Below, piece by piece: positions 15,469 to 26,200 of a stretch of 64,000 nt of DNA; the stretch's first letter is position 1; every line of letters starts with the position of its first letter. The notes under the pieces are model-generated. The model was given only the letters and a program-made list of their open reading frames with translations, was not told where the DNA came from and ran no database searches. The stretch is from contig NZ_KB905819.1 in NCBI RefSeq assembly GCF_000381025.1, positions 310,001 through 374,000 on the forward strand. Direction: 5' to 3'. A program made the position numbers and the translations under genes. This stretch comes from Streptomyces sulphureus DSM 40104. GTDB taxonomy: Bacteria > Actinomycetota > Actinomycetes > Streptomycetales > Streptomycetaceae.

Positions 15469-17928
15469 TCACAGCTCGGGCTTGGTCCGTGCCAGCAGTT
15501 CTTCCCAGGTCTTGGCCTGCTTGATGTGGGTCTCGGTAGCGAGAACGTAGCGCCAGGTGCCGAAGGTGCCGCTATCGCGGACAAATCGTGCCCACTCCTC
15601 AGCGGCGGTCTTTTTATCGAGCACGTCACTATCCCGGGCGTCACGGTCGGACTTTCCTTCCACGACCCAGTACACGTCGTCGGTATCGAGCACAATGAAG
15701 TCCGGGTAGTATTTTTTCCCGTTGTCCCGCTCTATCCACACTTCTCCCGGCTCATAGAGCCGCAACCACCATTGAACGGCCTGTGAACTATCGAAAAGCG
15801 CCGCCAACGCCCACTCAGTGGTGCGGGCGTCGAAGCTCGCCAAAGGTTGGATTGAACGGCCCCAGTCCCCATACCAGCGCCCTTTAGTGAAGTTATCCCA
15901 ACGCGATCCGACGTCACTAGGCATTGCGCGACGGACCGGCACTTCAACAGTGCGGAAGGCCCACTGGGGGTTCAAACGGCGCGTGTTGTAACTGGACTCG
16001 ACCAGCCCCGCGATGCTCTGCACCGCTTGCTGAGTGCGCCGCTCACTCCACCACGCCTCGTCGTCCTCATCGGACACCCCAGCTCCAAGGAGGAACTGCT
16101 TGGCGATCCGTTCGGCAGCGTTAACCTCGGAGAGGGACGACTCGACCAAACCGAGGTCTAGGATGCGGTCTTCAATATCAGCGCGCACTTCCGATACCGG
16201 CACGTAACGTTGAGTCGCATCTTCCTCCTCGACTTGCTGCGCTCGTATGGCCGTCTTGCCGTGTATGTCGCGATCTGCCATGAGCGCTTGCCGCTTCAGG
16301 TGCACTGGGAATTCGCGTTCGAAACCCCGACCTTCGGCTTGTGCGGCAGCATTATCTACGTAACTCAGCGAGAACTGAACCGGCAGAACTTCTCGCTCCC
16401 GGCGAGGGAATTTGATCGAAGGCGCCCCTTCAACCTTGTACAAAATTTGGGTGGCCGCCTGCTGGTCACGGTCGTGTTGGGCTTCTGTGGCCTCGAACGA
16501 CGCGAGTTGGAGCAGCTCGGAGCCATCTACGGTTTCGCCATTTATGATCCGGGGCTCGCCGACCAGGTGCAGCTTGCCTTGATCCTCGCTCTCACGTACA
16601 TCGGCCACGTCAGACTGCTGCTGACCGAAGGGAAGCGGCTGCGAGGCTTCGGCTCCAGTGGAGCCTGAGGCAGGCTTTGGGGTTAGCGAAGATGGGGCCA
16701 CTTGTTGAAGCAGGGCGTCCTTTTGTTGCAAGAGACGGCGGTAAGAGTCGTGCGCCACTAGATCCACTTGATCGACGGCGGGCACGCCAACGCGTGCGCC
16801 AAACGGAAGCCGTAGACCACGCCCAAGTACCTGTTCCGTCAGCGTCTGCGAAGCCAAAGCGCGGTAGCCGACAATGACACCGATGTTCTTGACATCCCAG
16901 CCTTCTTTCAGCTTGTCAACGCTCACGACCGCACGCACTGGAGAATCGGGGGACTCAACCGCCGCTAGCTCAGACAGGGCTTTATCCGTTGACTGGGATG
17001 TGACCAGAAGTACCTCACCCTCGTTGGGTAGGTATTTTTCGCTGGAGAGGATATTTGCGACGCGTTCAGCGTCGCGGATTTCTTGACAGACGACAAACAG
17101 GACCGGTGTGACGTTAGTTCGACTGTTGTGCTCGGCCCAAGCCCGCCACACCGCTTCCTTACGTTCCCGCAGGTGACAAGCGTCGGCGAGTTGAGTCTCG
17201 ATGTCCTTCAAACCGTCTTCGCGATAGACGATGACCGGGATCTTTACCAAACCGTCCGCGATCGCCTCGGCCAAGCTGTATCGGTAGCACACCTTGTCCA
17301 GGTCTGCCTCGTCAGGTGTAGCTGTCAGACCCACGAGTGCCCGTGGCTGAAGATCGCGAAGAGCAGCACCGAACGCTTTGGCACTGGAGCGGTATACGTG
17401 ATGCTCATCTGCGATCACGATTAGGTCGTCGACTTCACGCAAATGGTCGTAAAGCCCCTGGCCGATAAACTCGTCAGTATTCCGAGTCTTTCGGGACATT
17501 TTCGCCGTTGGGCGAATCAACTGCTGCACGTTAAACACGAACAACTTGAGCACGTCATCGTTGTGCAGCGCGTCGCCAACCTGGCCGCGTGAGAAATTCT
17601 CTGAAGTGATCAGTAGCGGTTGGTACTCTGCGCCGGGAACAAACTTTGCGTGTCCGGGGGTGAAGTTATCGACCGTCTTGTCTTGGATCGTTGTGCCTGG
17701 GGTGACGATGAGCACGTTGCGTACACCCTGTGCAGCAAGATACTCGACTAGCGCAGCGGCCAAATAGGTCTTACCTACACCAGTTGCGAGGTCACACACC
17801 ACCTCGCGGAGATCACCGTCTTCGATCTCCTTGGCCACTGCTGAGAGAGCGTTTGCGTTTGGCTCTCGGAGGTCCATCCGTGCCCGGATCTCTTCAATCA
17901 GGGCGGCATCGTAGGGCAGCCAACTCAC
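15469..17928 (-). CDS. res: Type III restriction enzyme, Res subunit (DEAD/DEAH helicase-nuclease)
   Basis: An 819-residue protein. The helicase core has Walker A ATGVGKT (~48-54), a DEHH box (ADEHHVY, ~172), motif III GLTATP, and motif VI QVLGRGLRLPFG (~371), as in type III restriction translocases. Near the C-terminus a nuclease domain shows YYPDFIVLD (~742) followed by VVEGKSDRD (~757), i.e. PD...ExK. With the Mod subunit it should cut unmodified invading DNA. The GTG start overlaps the mod stop (GTGA), so expression is coupled. The gene has lower GC and looser third-position bias than its neighbours, a sign of recent transfer. Confidence 0.9.
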   Translation of the reverse strand: MSWLPYDAALIEEIRARMDLREPNANALSAVAKEIEDGDLREVVCDLATGVGKTYLAAALVEYLAAQGVRNVLIVTPGTTIQDKTVDNFTPGHAKFVPGAEYQPLLITSENFSRGQVGDALHNDDVLKLFVFNVQQLIRPTAKMSRKTRNTDEFIGQGLYDHLREVDDLIVIADEHHVYRSSAKAFGAALRDLQPRALVGLTATPDEADLDKVCYRYSLAEAIADGLVKIPVIVYREDGLKDIETQLADACHLRERKEAVWRAWAEHNSRTNVTPVLFVVCQEIRDAERVANILSSEKYLPNEGEVLLVTSQSTDKALSELAAVESPDSPVRAVVSVDKLKEGWDVKNIGVIVGYRALASQTLTEQVLGRGLRLPFGARVGVPAVDQVDLVAHDSYRRLLQQKDALLQQVAPSSLTPKPASGSTGAEASQPLPFGQQQSDVADVRESEDQGKLHLVGEPRIINGETVDGSELLQLASFEATEAQHDRDQQAATQILYKVEGAPSIKFPRREREVLPVQFSLSYVDNAAAQAEGRGFEREFPVHLKRQALMADRDIHGKTAIRAQQVEEEDATQRYVPVSEVRADIEDRILDLGLVESSLSEVNAAERIAKQFLLGAGVSDEDDEAWWSERRTQQAVQSIAGLVESSYNTRRLNPQWAFRTVEVPVRRAMPSDVGSRWDNFTKGRWYGDWGRSIQPLASFDARTTEWALAALFDSSQAVQWWLRLYEPGEVWIERDNGKKYYPDFIVLDTDDVYWVVEGKSDRDARDSDVLDKKTAAEEWARFVRDSGTFGTWRYVLATETHIKQAKTWEELLARTKPEL

Positions 17929-19508
17929 CGAACAACCTTTCCACGACGGATCAGATCGCGAGGTGCTTTCAGCAACCGTGATCCTTTGCTCAGGTCGCGA
18001 AGCGCCTGTTCAGTTCCCGGCGCTGCTCCCTTGGCAACTACCGTTACCCGCTCATCTTCATTGAGGTACGACACGATTGATGCCACCACCACTTCATCAG
18101 CGATGCCATCTACAACGGCGAGACGGACGCGTCCCTTCACGCCTACAAATGGACCCTCAGGTTGATGGACAAATCCAAGTTGCGCAGCCACAGCTTGGTC
18201 AAAATCATCCCCCTTTGCCCAGTCAGCCAGCACCACGCGATGCCCGACGCGCTCGTAAAGTGATGACCCAACTCTCAATTCTTGAAATCCGCCACCCCCA
18301 GACCAGGCAATCTGTTCGGTGATACCGCCAGGATCCTTGCCGGCGACTACTTTTTCAAGTCGTGCCCTGGTGAAGTTCTCCACGTTTTCGGGTGACAATT
18401 CGACGCCGACCCATTTGCGGCCCATTTTGTGTGCGACAGCGGCTGTGGTTCCAGAACCAGCAAAGCAGTCGAGCACGATATCGCCGGGCTCGGTCGTCAT
18501 TTGAATGATTCGTTGAATCATCGTTTCTGGCTTCGGCGTCGCAAAGACATTTCCAACAAGTCTGCGAACCTCTTCCTTGCCATTTCGAACGAATCCAACT
18601 TCCTCCGGGTGCCATACTGACGATGGCACCCGTCCGCCCTGAACCTCGCTCAAGTACCTCTTCAGGTATGGCAGGCTGTCGCCTTTCGCCCCCCAGTAAA
18701 TACGTCCGTCGGCGTCAAGCTCGTCCAGTTTCTCTTTCGAAATCGACCAGTAGCGACCCTTCATGGGGCCTGAGATTACACGTCCACTTGGAGTGGTGAC
18801 AGGGTACATCCCTTTGGAGTAGTAGTTTCGCGCAGAAACGTCAGTCCTTCGCCAAGGCCCTCGTGGGTCGTTATCCGGATTTACGTACGCTTTATCCATC
18901 GCTTCCGTACGCGGAAGCTGTTTGATGACGAGGTCCTCAAGGCGCTTCGCGAATACGAGGATATAGTCGTGGTCGGCGGACATGTGTACTGCGCTGTTCC
19001 GCGGATCATTGCGGCGTTTCCATACAACGGATGCGAGGAAATTTCCTCGGCCAAAAATTTCGTCCATCAGGACACGGCAATATGCCATTTCGGCATCATC
19101 TAGATGCACCCACACTGAACCGTCTGACGCGAGTAGGTCGCGGATTAGTAGCAGCCGCTCGCGCATCATCCCAAGCCATACTGAATGCTCCAGCGCATCG
19201 TCGTAATGCTCAAACGCCTGGCCTGTGTTGAACGGAGGGTCGATATAGACGAGCTTGACTTTCCCGCGATACCGTTTAGCGTACTCGGGAGTTCGACTCA
19301 ATGCCTGCAAGGCGTCGTAGCTATCGCCCTGAATGAGCAAGTTGTCCTCGGCTGTGCCGCTGACCTCTCCCATGTGGCCTGTCTGTTGGAGCAGGCGCAC
19401 TTCAGTCACACGCGGGTCATCGCGTTCGATCCACTCATACCCGCCGTCTCCGTCTGGCACGAGGGCCTGGTGCTTATTGACCCACGACAGGGCGAGGCGA
19501 CCGGCCAT
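17925..19508 (-). CDS. mod: Type III DNA methyltransferase, Mod subunit (N6-adenine, beta order)
   Basis: A 527-residue methyltransferase. The catalytic motif IV VYIDPPFNTG (~90-99) comes before the SAM-binding motif I DCFAGSGTTAA (~347-357), the beta-class order of type III Mod proteins. A central variable region (~170-330) would be the target-recognition domain. It methylates the recognition site and, with Res, gives the system specificity. ATG at 19508 follows AAGGGG seven bases upstream. Base composition is clearly below the local average, as in res. Upstream lies 520 bp without a convincing gene. Confidence 0.9.
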   Translation of the reverse strand: MAGRLALSWVNKHQALVPDGDGGYEWIERDDPRVTEVRLLQQTGHMGEVSGTAEDNLLIQGDSYDALQALSRTPEYAKRYRGKVKLVYIDPPFNTGQAFEHYDDALEHSVWLGMMRERLLLIRDLLASDGSVWVHLDDAEMAYCRVLMDEIFGRGNFLASVVWKRRNDPRNSAVHMSADHDYILVFAKRLEDLVIKQLPRTEAMDKAYVNPDNDPRGPWRRTDVSARNYYSKGMYPVTTPSGRVISGPMKGRYWSISKEKLDELDADGRIYWGAKGDSLPYLKRYLSEVQGGRVPSSVWHPEEVGFVRNGKEEVRRLVGNVFATPKPETMIQRIIQMTTEPGDIVLDCFAGSGTTAAVAHKMGRKWVGVELSPENVENFTRARLEKVVAGKDPGGITEQIAWSGGGGFQELRVGSSLYERVGHRVVLADWAKGDDFDQAVAAQLGFVHQPEGPFVGVKGRVRLAVVDGIADEVVVASIVSYLNEDERVTVVAKGAAPGTEQALRDLSKGSRLLKAPRDLIRRGKVVR

Positions 19509-20028
19509 GTGTACCCCTTAGTTTCTTGGCTACCGGCCAACACAGTAGCGGGCGTATGCCTTCGTCGGGTGCAGCGGCTGCATCTTCCTGCCAACAAGGG
19601 AGGCATCACTCCTGGAGGAGGTCGAGGGCGTGCCTCCCGATGCCCCTGTCCGTGCCCCCTCACCGCACACGTGACTGCAGCCGTGAGAGCGGACGGCAAT
19701 AGCGGCTCGTCAGGCGAGCCGGACCTCGGTCGAAATGGTTGGGGCTCTTCCCCAAGTTGACGTCCGCTTCTGTCTCGGTTGGGTAGCCACAGCAGTCAGG
19801 CCAGCACGGTTCTAGCCGCAACGCCCAGGTTAGGCCCAGCAGGTTGCACGCTGTCGTCACGAGCGCGTCCATCACCGAGGCCGCACACGAGGCAGCGGGC
19901 CCAGCGGACGATCGGTCGCTGAATGGCGATGAGCGCCTCGGTTTAACGCTTCAGAGCCTCGTCGCACCCTGGCCATGGCGCCTAGGCAGGGGCATGTGGC
20001 CGTGAGGGATGTCGGTAGACGGTCTCCA
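19509..20028. other. 520-bp stretch without a convincing gene
   Basis: Contains the upstream region of the mod-res operon and short frames on both strands without codon bias or ribosome sites. A 71-codon minus-strand frame (19660-19875) with a high Cys/Trp content is not convincing. No promoter or repeat stood out. Confidence 0.5.
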
Positions 20029-21531
20029 TCAGTAGGAGCCCCAGGGAGAGTCGTGCGCTTCTGGACCGTGCGGTCCCCAGCCCTTCAAGTAGGGCTTCAG
20101 CTCTTCGGGCTTCGGCTCTTGGGGAGGGGGCTTGGTCGGTAGCCGGTGCAGGGGGTCGAGCCGCTGGATGTAGCCGTGTGCCCACGTCAGCCATTCCCTT
20201 GCTGAGGCAGCCTCTTCCTCCTCGTCTTCGCCTGCCTGAGCCAGGCGGTGTTCCAGCGCTTCGCAGTAATCACGGAGGGCTGTTGCCTCCCGCCACTTCC
20301 TGGCTTGTTCAGTGAGCGCGCTCGCCAACTGCGCTTCGACGGCCTTCTCTTTCGCTCTGTCCATGGCCTCTTGCCAGCGGACCTTGCGGTCGGTCCGCGC
20401 GCGTTCCTCATCAACCTTGCGCTGGGCATCCTCTACGGCCCGGGTCTCGACCTCCTGGAGCACAGCGCCGAGGACGTCCTCCAGCTTCCATCGCTTGCGG
20501 TCGCCCCACTGGCGGCGCCGGTCGGACCGGCCGTAGCCGAGATCGATCACGAGCTTCGACGCTCGCTCGGCATCCTCGGACTGGGGGAACTCCTTCTTGA
20601 TGGTGACTGTGTACGTGAAGTCCCCGACGTCCAGAGTCACCTCCCCTTCGTGCCGTGAGTAACGCGAGGGAATGTACTGGCCGTTGTAGGAGTAGTAGGC
20701 GTGGCTTCGGTGGTAGTCGGCGACCGGGTGTTCCTTCACCTGGTGACCCCGTCGCACGGCTTCGGCCGCCAACCCCTGGAGCAGCAGGAGAGCGCGACGG
20801 CGCATCGCCGCCGGCATCACCAGTCGGTCTCGGTCCTCTCGAAGGGCGGCTACCACCGGATGCGGCGAGCGCAGTTGGGACGGCACCGGGACTGTCGGGG
20901 TCTCGACCGGTGACTGCTTGTTCGTGTTGGGGTGAGGTCCGTTCAGGAGTGAAATCTGCAAGTCTCGGTCGGGGTTGAACTCTCGCATCTTCTCGATGCG
21001 CTTGCCCTCGGGGACGAAGCCGTGCCGCTTGGCGAAGTCGATGACCCGTCGCCGCTCCGTGACCTCTTCCTCGGTCGGGGCGGAGATGGTGACTCGCGGC
21101 TTGGTGGCGAGTTGCTCGATCAGCTGGGTCGCTTTTGCCCGTCGGGCGAGGGGGATGGGCCTCTCGCTGTACGGAGTTGGCTTCGTCGCCGCCTTCTTCG
21201 TAGACCGTGGCCCGCGCTTCGTCGTGGTCGGCCGTGTATCGCTGGCCCCCGCGTCCGGCGCCCGGGATGTACCAGCGGTCGAGGCGGTCGGCTTCTGCTC
21301 CGCGTGTGCAGGATCGTCAGGGTGGTGGCCGTGCTTGAGGTAGAACTTCCCGGCGTCGGTGACCTCCGCCAGGAGCTCCCCTTGCCGGCTCCTGATCACC
21401 AAGAGGCCCCGGTCGCGCAGGGCGTAGGCCGAACGCCGTTGGCTTGCAGCCTGCTCGCTGAGGTTCTCGCCCGCATCGAGGCGGCCAAGGAGTGTACGTT
21501 GCCGATCGTTCAACGGAGACCAGCGATACAT
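20029..21531 (-). CDS. Hypothetical coiled-coil protein with N-terminal winged-helix-like region
   Basis: A 500-residue protein. Residues ~1-70 look like a small winged helix (LNDRQRTLLGRLDAGENLSE, then ALRDRGLLVIRSRQGELLAE, VTDAGKFYLKHG), similar to the C-terminal half of marker-less HTH domains. A low-complexity Thr/Pro/Lys linker follows (~75-140), then a mixed domain with DVGDFTYTVTIKKEFPQSED (~300). A charged coiled coil at ~360-440 is rich in Arg/Glu/Ala, and the tail is proline-rich. Related proteins occur in Streptomyces accessory regions and are uncharacterised. It is the last gene before the tRNA fragment that bounds the island. Confidence 0.7.
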   Translation of the reverse strand: MYRWSPLNDRQRTLLGRLDAGENLSEQAASQRRSAYALRDRGLLVIRSRQGELLAEVTDAGKFYLKHGHHPDDPAHAEQKPTASTAGTSRAPDAGASDTRPTTTKRGPRSTKKAATKPTPYSERPIPLARRAKATQLIEQLATKPRVTISAPTEEEVTERRRVIDFAKRHGFVPEGKRIEKMREFNPDRDLQISLLNGPHPNTNKQSPVETPTVPVPSQLRSPHPVVAALREDRDRLVMPAAMRRRALLLLQGLAAEAVRRGHQVKEHPVADYHRSHAYYSYNGQYIPSRYSRHEGEVTLDVGDFTYTVTIKKEFPQSEDAERASKLVIDLGYGRSDRRRQWGDRKRWKLEDVLGAVLQEVETRAVEDAQRKVDEERARTDRKVRWQEAMDRAKEKAVEAQLASALTEQARKWREATALRDYCEALEHRLAQAGEDEEEEAASAREWLTWAHGYIQRLDPLHRLPTKPPPQEPKPEELKPYLKGWGPHGPEAHDSPWGSY

Positions 21532-21755
21532 GCCGTCAGCTCACACCGGACTCCGTGCCGGGGCAATCACTCGTGAGGGGGAACGGAGCGCCCCTGGCAG
21601 GTGTTCTGCGGCGTTCCGTGCGTGAGCGATGCGTGAGCGGACGGGGCAGCACCCCATGGATCAGGGAGCACCGGTCACCAGAGCGCACGTCTCTGACCAG
21701 CTAAAACAGCACCCTGCCCCATCAACCACCACCACCCGTCATGATCATTCCAGCC

Positions 21756-21798
21756 CTCGTAATGCGTAGGTCGGGGGTTCGACTCCCCCAGGCGGCTC
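21756..21798 (+). other. attR-like site: 3' half of a tRNA-Thr(CGU) gene
   Basis: The sequence from CTCGTAA (anticodon loop, CGT) through the variable loop TAGGTC, T-arm (GGGGG-TTCGACT-CCCCC at 21773-21789) and acceptor strand AGGCGGC + T is the 3' part of a tRNA. The 5' strand of the anticodon stem, which should pair with TGCG, is absent (AGCC is found), and there is no D-arm, so the gene is cut exactly at the anticodon loop. A duplicated 3' tRNA end is the usual trace of integration into a tRNA. The intact copy is expected to the left, beyond position 1. Confidence 0.75.
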
Positions 21799-21804
21799 GT
21801 TTGA

Positions 21805-21839
21805 AGCCCAGGTCACACTTTGTGTGACCTGGGCTTTTT
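21805..21839 (+). terminator. Rho-independent terminator of the tRNA locus
   Basis: Perfect 14-base arms (21805-21818 and 21822-21835) with a TTT loop, followed by five T. It lies seven bases after the tRNA fragment and is most simply the native tRNA terminator on the chromosomal side of the insertion. Confidence 0.85.
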
Positions 21840-23226
21840 CGGCGTAGGGGAGTTGGGCTGTATTCCTCCCGCAGGCGGCGGCTAATACATCAGGATGCGC
21901 GTGGCGTCGAGCTGGTCCCCGACGGATTCGAAGTCTTGTGCGGCTTGCGTGGGGTCCGTGGTGGCGTCTTGGGCGCGGTGTTCGCCGAGGTCCGTCTGTG
22001 CCGGCAAGATGAGGGTCAGGCTGGCCTGGTCCGTGTCGAGTGCGACGTCATCCGTGCGCTGGTTGCGGTTAGTGTCTTCGAACGCGCGACTCGCTGGCAC
22101 GCTCGCGCCGAATGTATGGACCACCGCAGCATGCGGCAGGCCGCGCGTGGGATCGTGGGCGCCGGCAATGCACTGGGGTGCGGCGACGACGGTCGAGCCA
22201 CCGCGGAGCTTCTGTCCACCCTCGTCCTGACCGCAGCCGCCGCCGCCAACTTGCACACTGCTCGGCAGTATGTAGAGCAAGCAGCCGCAACCCCACCTGG
22301 CTGTCCGGCACCTGGACGCTGCTCCCCAGACCGCTGCCGGCACGCCGATACGTGTGATGGGCGACCAAGGAGGCCGCCTGCCCACCGTGGACCGGCACCG
22401 TCACGTCGGCGCCGTTGAAGCAGTCTCTTGCGACCGGACCGAGGAGCTGCGCTCCAAGCTCGGTTCCGATGCCCTTCTGGCTACGCTCGATCAGGCCCAG
22501 GTCACGACCTCAGCAGCGCTTCTGCAATGCGTCGTTGCTCGCCGTGTATTGCACACCGAGGAGGAGCGTCGTCGAGGTCCTCGTCTGGCGCAGGCACCGC
22601 CTCGGTGACCTCCCTGCACACCAACCACCGGCCCGTTCCACCGCGACAAGCGTGAAACAGCGGCCGCAAACCGCCCGTTCGAGAACCGTCGCACCCACCG
22701 AGGTCTCAACCGGCCCGAGTGCCGGCGGTGACGCAAGCAACAGGGAATGGCGTTTCATTTTCCAGGCATTCCCTGTGCGGCGGCGTTCTCCACTGACCGT
22801 GCAGGCGACCGAAGTGTCCGCGTGCGCCGACCAAGTGCTGGGCGTACCGGGCGTGTTCGGAGCGCTGGACGTCGGGCTCCTATAGACGACGTCCAGCGAG
22901 GGGGCACCCAAGCCGTCATCCGCGCGTGCCTGAGCGGACGTACCTGCGGTACGTCCGGTGTGCCGCAACCTCGCTTGAAGCAGGCGGCGTTGGCCGTTAG
23001 CAGCCCGCAAGAAAGCCAAAGACGACGCTTCGCTTGGGCGGAGGGTTGCAGAGATTCTCTGAGTAGAGCGGATTTGACATGTGTCTGCCACTTCATCGTG
23101 ATGTCGGGGAGGTTTGGGTTTTTTCTGTGTGTGCAGTGGGTGGTGGTTGTGGAGATGGTGTGTGAGCGTGTGCGCTCCCAGTGACGTCCCGTCAGGCCGT
23201 CACGTGCTTTTTCCCGTGGGGGGAAG
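21840..23226. other. 1.4-kb gene-poor region with decayed frames
   Basis: Frames on both strands are short, overlapping and without clear codon bias; the longest (22510-23091, minus; 22415-22885, plus) match no family I recognise. Likely decayed sequence next to the island junction. The minus frame ending at 21882 has protein-like content in its last ~90 residues and may be the 3' remnant of a lost gene. A perfect palindrome is listed separately. Confidence 0.5.
22935..22957. repeat. Perfect inverted repeat, 10-base arms
   Basis: Arms CGGACGTACC and GGTACGTCCG separated by TGC. No T-tract follows. It could be an operator or a relic end of a mobile sequence; no direct repeat was found beside it. 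Confidence 0.4.
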
Positions 23227-26200
23227 ATGCGTTCTTCGAGTACGGGCATGCCGGTGTGGCGTGCCCGTTTTCGTGTGAGACCGGCGGCTGTCGCCGTCGC
23301 TACGATCCTCGCGTTGGCGGCGGGCGTGGTCCCGGCGGTCGCGGTGCCGCAGGCCGGTCCGTCCTCGTCGTGGGGCGAGGGCGGTGAGGCGGAGATACCG
23401 GCGGTGCGTTCCGGTTCGACGAAGGCGCCGGCTTCGCAGGACCAGGCCGAGCCGACTGCGGTGCAGGCCGCCTGGCGGACTGCGCAGAAGGCCCGCGTGG
23501 AAGGTGTCGGCCCGTCTGCGCGTGGGGGCGAGACGGCGTCGGATGATCCGGTCGCCGAAGGGCAGGGCGCCGTGCCGTGGCATGAGCTCTTCGACTTCCG
23601 GGTGACGGACGCGTTGGTGGCGCGGGTGGATTACTCGACGGGCAACCTGATGCTGGCGGCGACGGACTTCGAGGTGGCCGGCGTCGGCGACAGCCTCCAA
23701 CTCGCCCGGACCTACAACTCGTTGGACGCCCCGTGGGGGAAGGTCTCGCAGCACTGGTGGCAGGGCTTTGAGCGCTACCTGCACCTGGCCGAGGACGAGG
23801 TGGTCCTCTATGACGCCACCGGCGATGCGGTGCGCTTCGAGCGTGAGGGGGACGGGTTCAGCACGCCGAAGGGCTACTCCAAGGACCTCGCCCAGGTCGA
23901 GGACGGCGGGTTCACGGTCACCGACCGCAAGTCGGGCGTGCGGGATCACTTCGATGAGCACGGCACCCTGACCGAGGTCACCGATCGCAACCACAACACC
24001 GTGCGCGTCGAGCAGCACGACGAGGGCGACGAGCACAAGGGGTTCAAGGTCACTGAGGAGCGCTCGGGCCGCAGCGTCGACCTGGTCAAGAAGGACGCCT
24101 CCCAGTGGCAGGCCAAAGACCACACCGGCCGCACTGCGGTCTTTGACCTCGACTCCGCGGGCGATCTGGTCAAGACGACGGACACCGAGAGCAAGGCGAC
24201 CGAGTTCGGCTACGACGCCGACCGCCGCCTGACGAAGATCACGACGCCGGAGGGCCGGGTGACGCTGTTCACCTACGACTCCCACGACCGGTTGACGTCC
24301 TTTACCCGGGCCACCGAGTTCGACGGCGACGGGCACACGGGCCCGACCTTCCACCTGTCCTACACCGCCGCCACCCCGGGCGAGGCGGGGACCACGACGA
24401 TCGCGGACCCGGACGGCGACGAGACGGCCTACAAGCACGCGGCGGCGGGCGAAGTCACCGAGGTGACCGACCCGTTGGGCCACTCACGGGCGCGCTCCTA
24501 CGACGCCAACCGCAACGTGGCGACCGCCACCGACGCGATGGGCACCGGCAGTACGCCGGGGAACGTGACCGCCTACGGGTGGGACGCGCGCAACAACCCC
24601 ACCTCGGCCGAGCTCCCCACCGGCGCCACCTCGGCGATGACCGGCTACCAGACGATCGCGGGCACCGATCTGCCCGGCAGCATGACGATGCCGGACGGCG
24701 AGCAGACCGACTTCTCCTATGACGCCCGCGGCAACACCACCAGCGTCGCCGTCCAGGGCGCCGGCGGCGGCGAACGCAAGACCGACTACAACCCGGCAGA
24801 TCCCAAGTGCGGCGGGTTCGAGGGCCAGGTGTGCTCGACCACCGACGAGCGCGGCAAGAAGACCACCTTCGCCTATGACGACGAGGGCAACCTGACCACG
24901 GCAACCCCGCCGGACCCGATGGGCGAAACCACCTACACCTACGACGAGTTGGGTCGCCCGGAGACCGTGACCGACGGTCGCGGCGTGAAGACGGTCTACG
25001 TCTACGACCACCGCGACCGCATCACCAAGGTCTCCACCACCAACTCGACGGTGACCTACGCCTACGACGCGGATGGCAACATGCGCGAGCGCCACGACGC
25101 CACCGGCACCACCAAGTACGCTTTCGACCCGCTCTCCCGCGAAACCGTCCGCACACTCCAGGACGGCTCCCAAACCGTCCTGACCTACCACGCGGACGGG
25201 AACGTGGCGTCGTATGAAGACCCGGGCGGCACGACGACGTACACCTACGACGCCGCGAACCGGCTGACCGAACTCACCGCGCCCGGAGGGAAGAAGACCA
25301 CCTACCGGCACAACAACAACGACGCCCGCACCGAGACCGCTTATCCGGGCGGCACCAAGCAGGCCGTCACCCTGGACGAGTCCAACCGCCCCACCCACAT
25401 CAAGGCCACGTCCGGTGAGGGCACGCTGGTCGACCTCACCTACAGCTACACCTACGGAAACGGCACCGACGGCACCAAGATCCGTACAGTGAAGGATGCC
25501 GTCGCCGGCACCACCCGCAGCCACACCTACGACTCGGCCGGCCGTTTTTCCTTCGCGAAGGAGACCAAGAACGGCAAGACGAACAACAGTTGGCAGTACT
25601 GCTACGACACGGCGGGCAATCTCACCTCTCAAGGCATCCTGGAAGGCTGCCCTCGCGGGACGACGTACGACTACAACGACGCCTCCCAAATCACCGCGAA
25701 AAACGACGACCCCACCGGCTGGTCCCACGACAAGGCAGGCAACGAACTCGCCGCCGCCCCCACCCCGGAGACCGCCCGCACCAGCAACACCTGGTCGGAC
25801 TTCTCCCAACTCACCGCCACCACCACGGGCGGCACGGACTACGAGGGCGAGTACGCCTCCACGGACAACAGCGAACGCGTCCGTTTCGGCGACACCCACT
25901 TCCACCAAGGACCGATCGGACTCGCCGCCACAACAACGGACGAGGTGGATACGGGATTCGTCCGCGAAGCCCAGGGCACGCTCAACTCCATGACCCGCGA
26001 CGGCGAGAGCTACTACTACCTCACGGATGCGACCGGCAACACCGTCGCGATGGTGGATGAGGACGGAAAGCAGACCGCCGACTACTACTACAGCCCCCGC
26101 GGCGTCACCATCGCAGAAGAAAACCAAGGCACCAGCCAGCCCTACCGCTTCGCCGGCGCCTACCAGGACCCCACGACCATGTACCACATGGCCGCCCGCT

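Noticed and set aside
21721..21800. Intact tRNA gene
   Set aside because: No D-arm and no 5' acceptor strand; the anticodon-stem 5' strand does not pair, so only the 3' half is present.
22415..23091. Transposase remnant in the gap before the RHS gene
   Set aside because: I looked for DDE motifs and terminal repeats with target duplications and found none that I could support.
23900..25500. CRISPR or tandem DNA repeat array in the RHS region
   Set aside because: The periodicity is the protein-level YD repeat; the DNA units differ in length and sequence and have no regular spacers.
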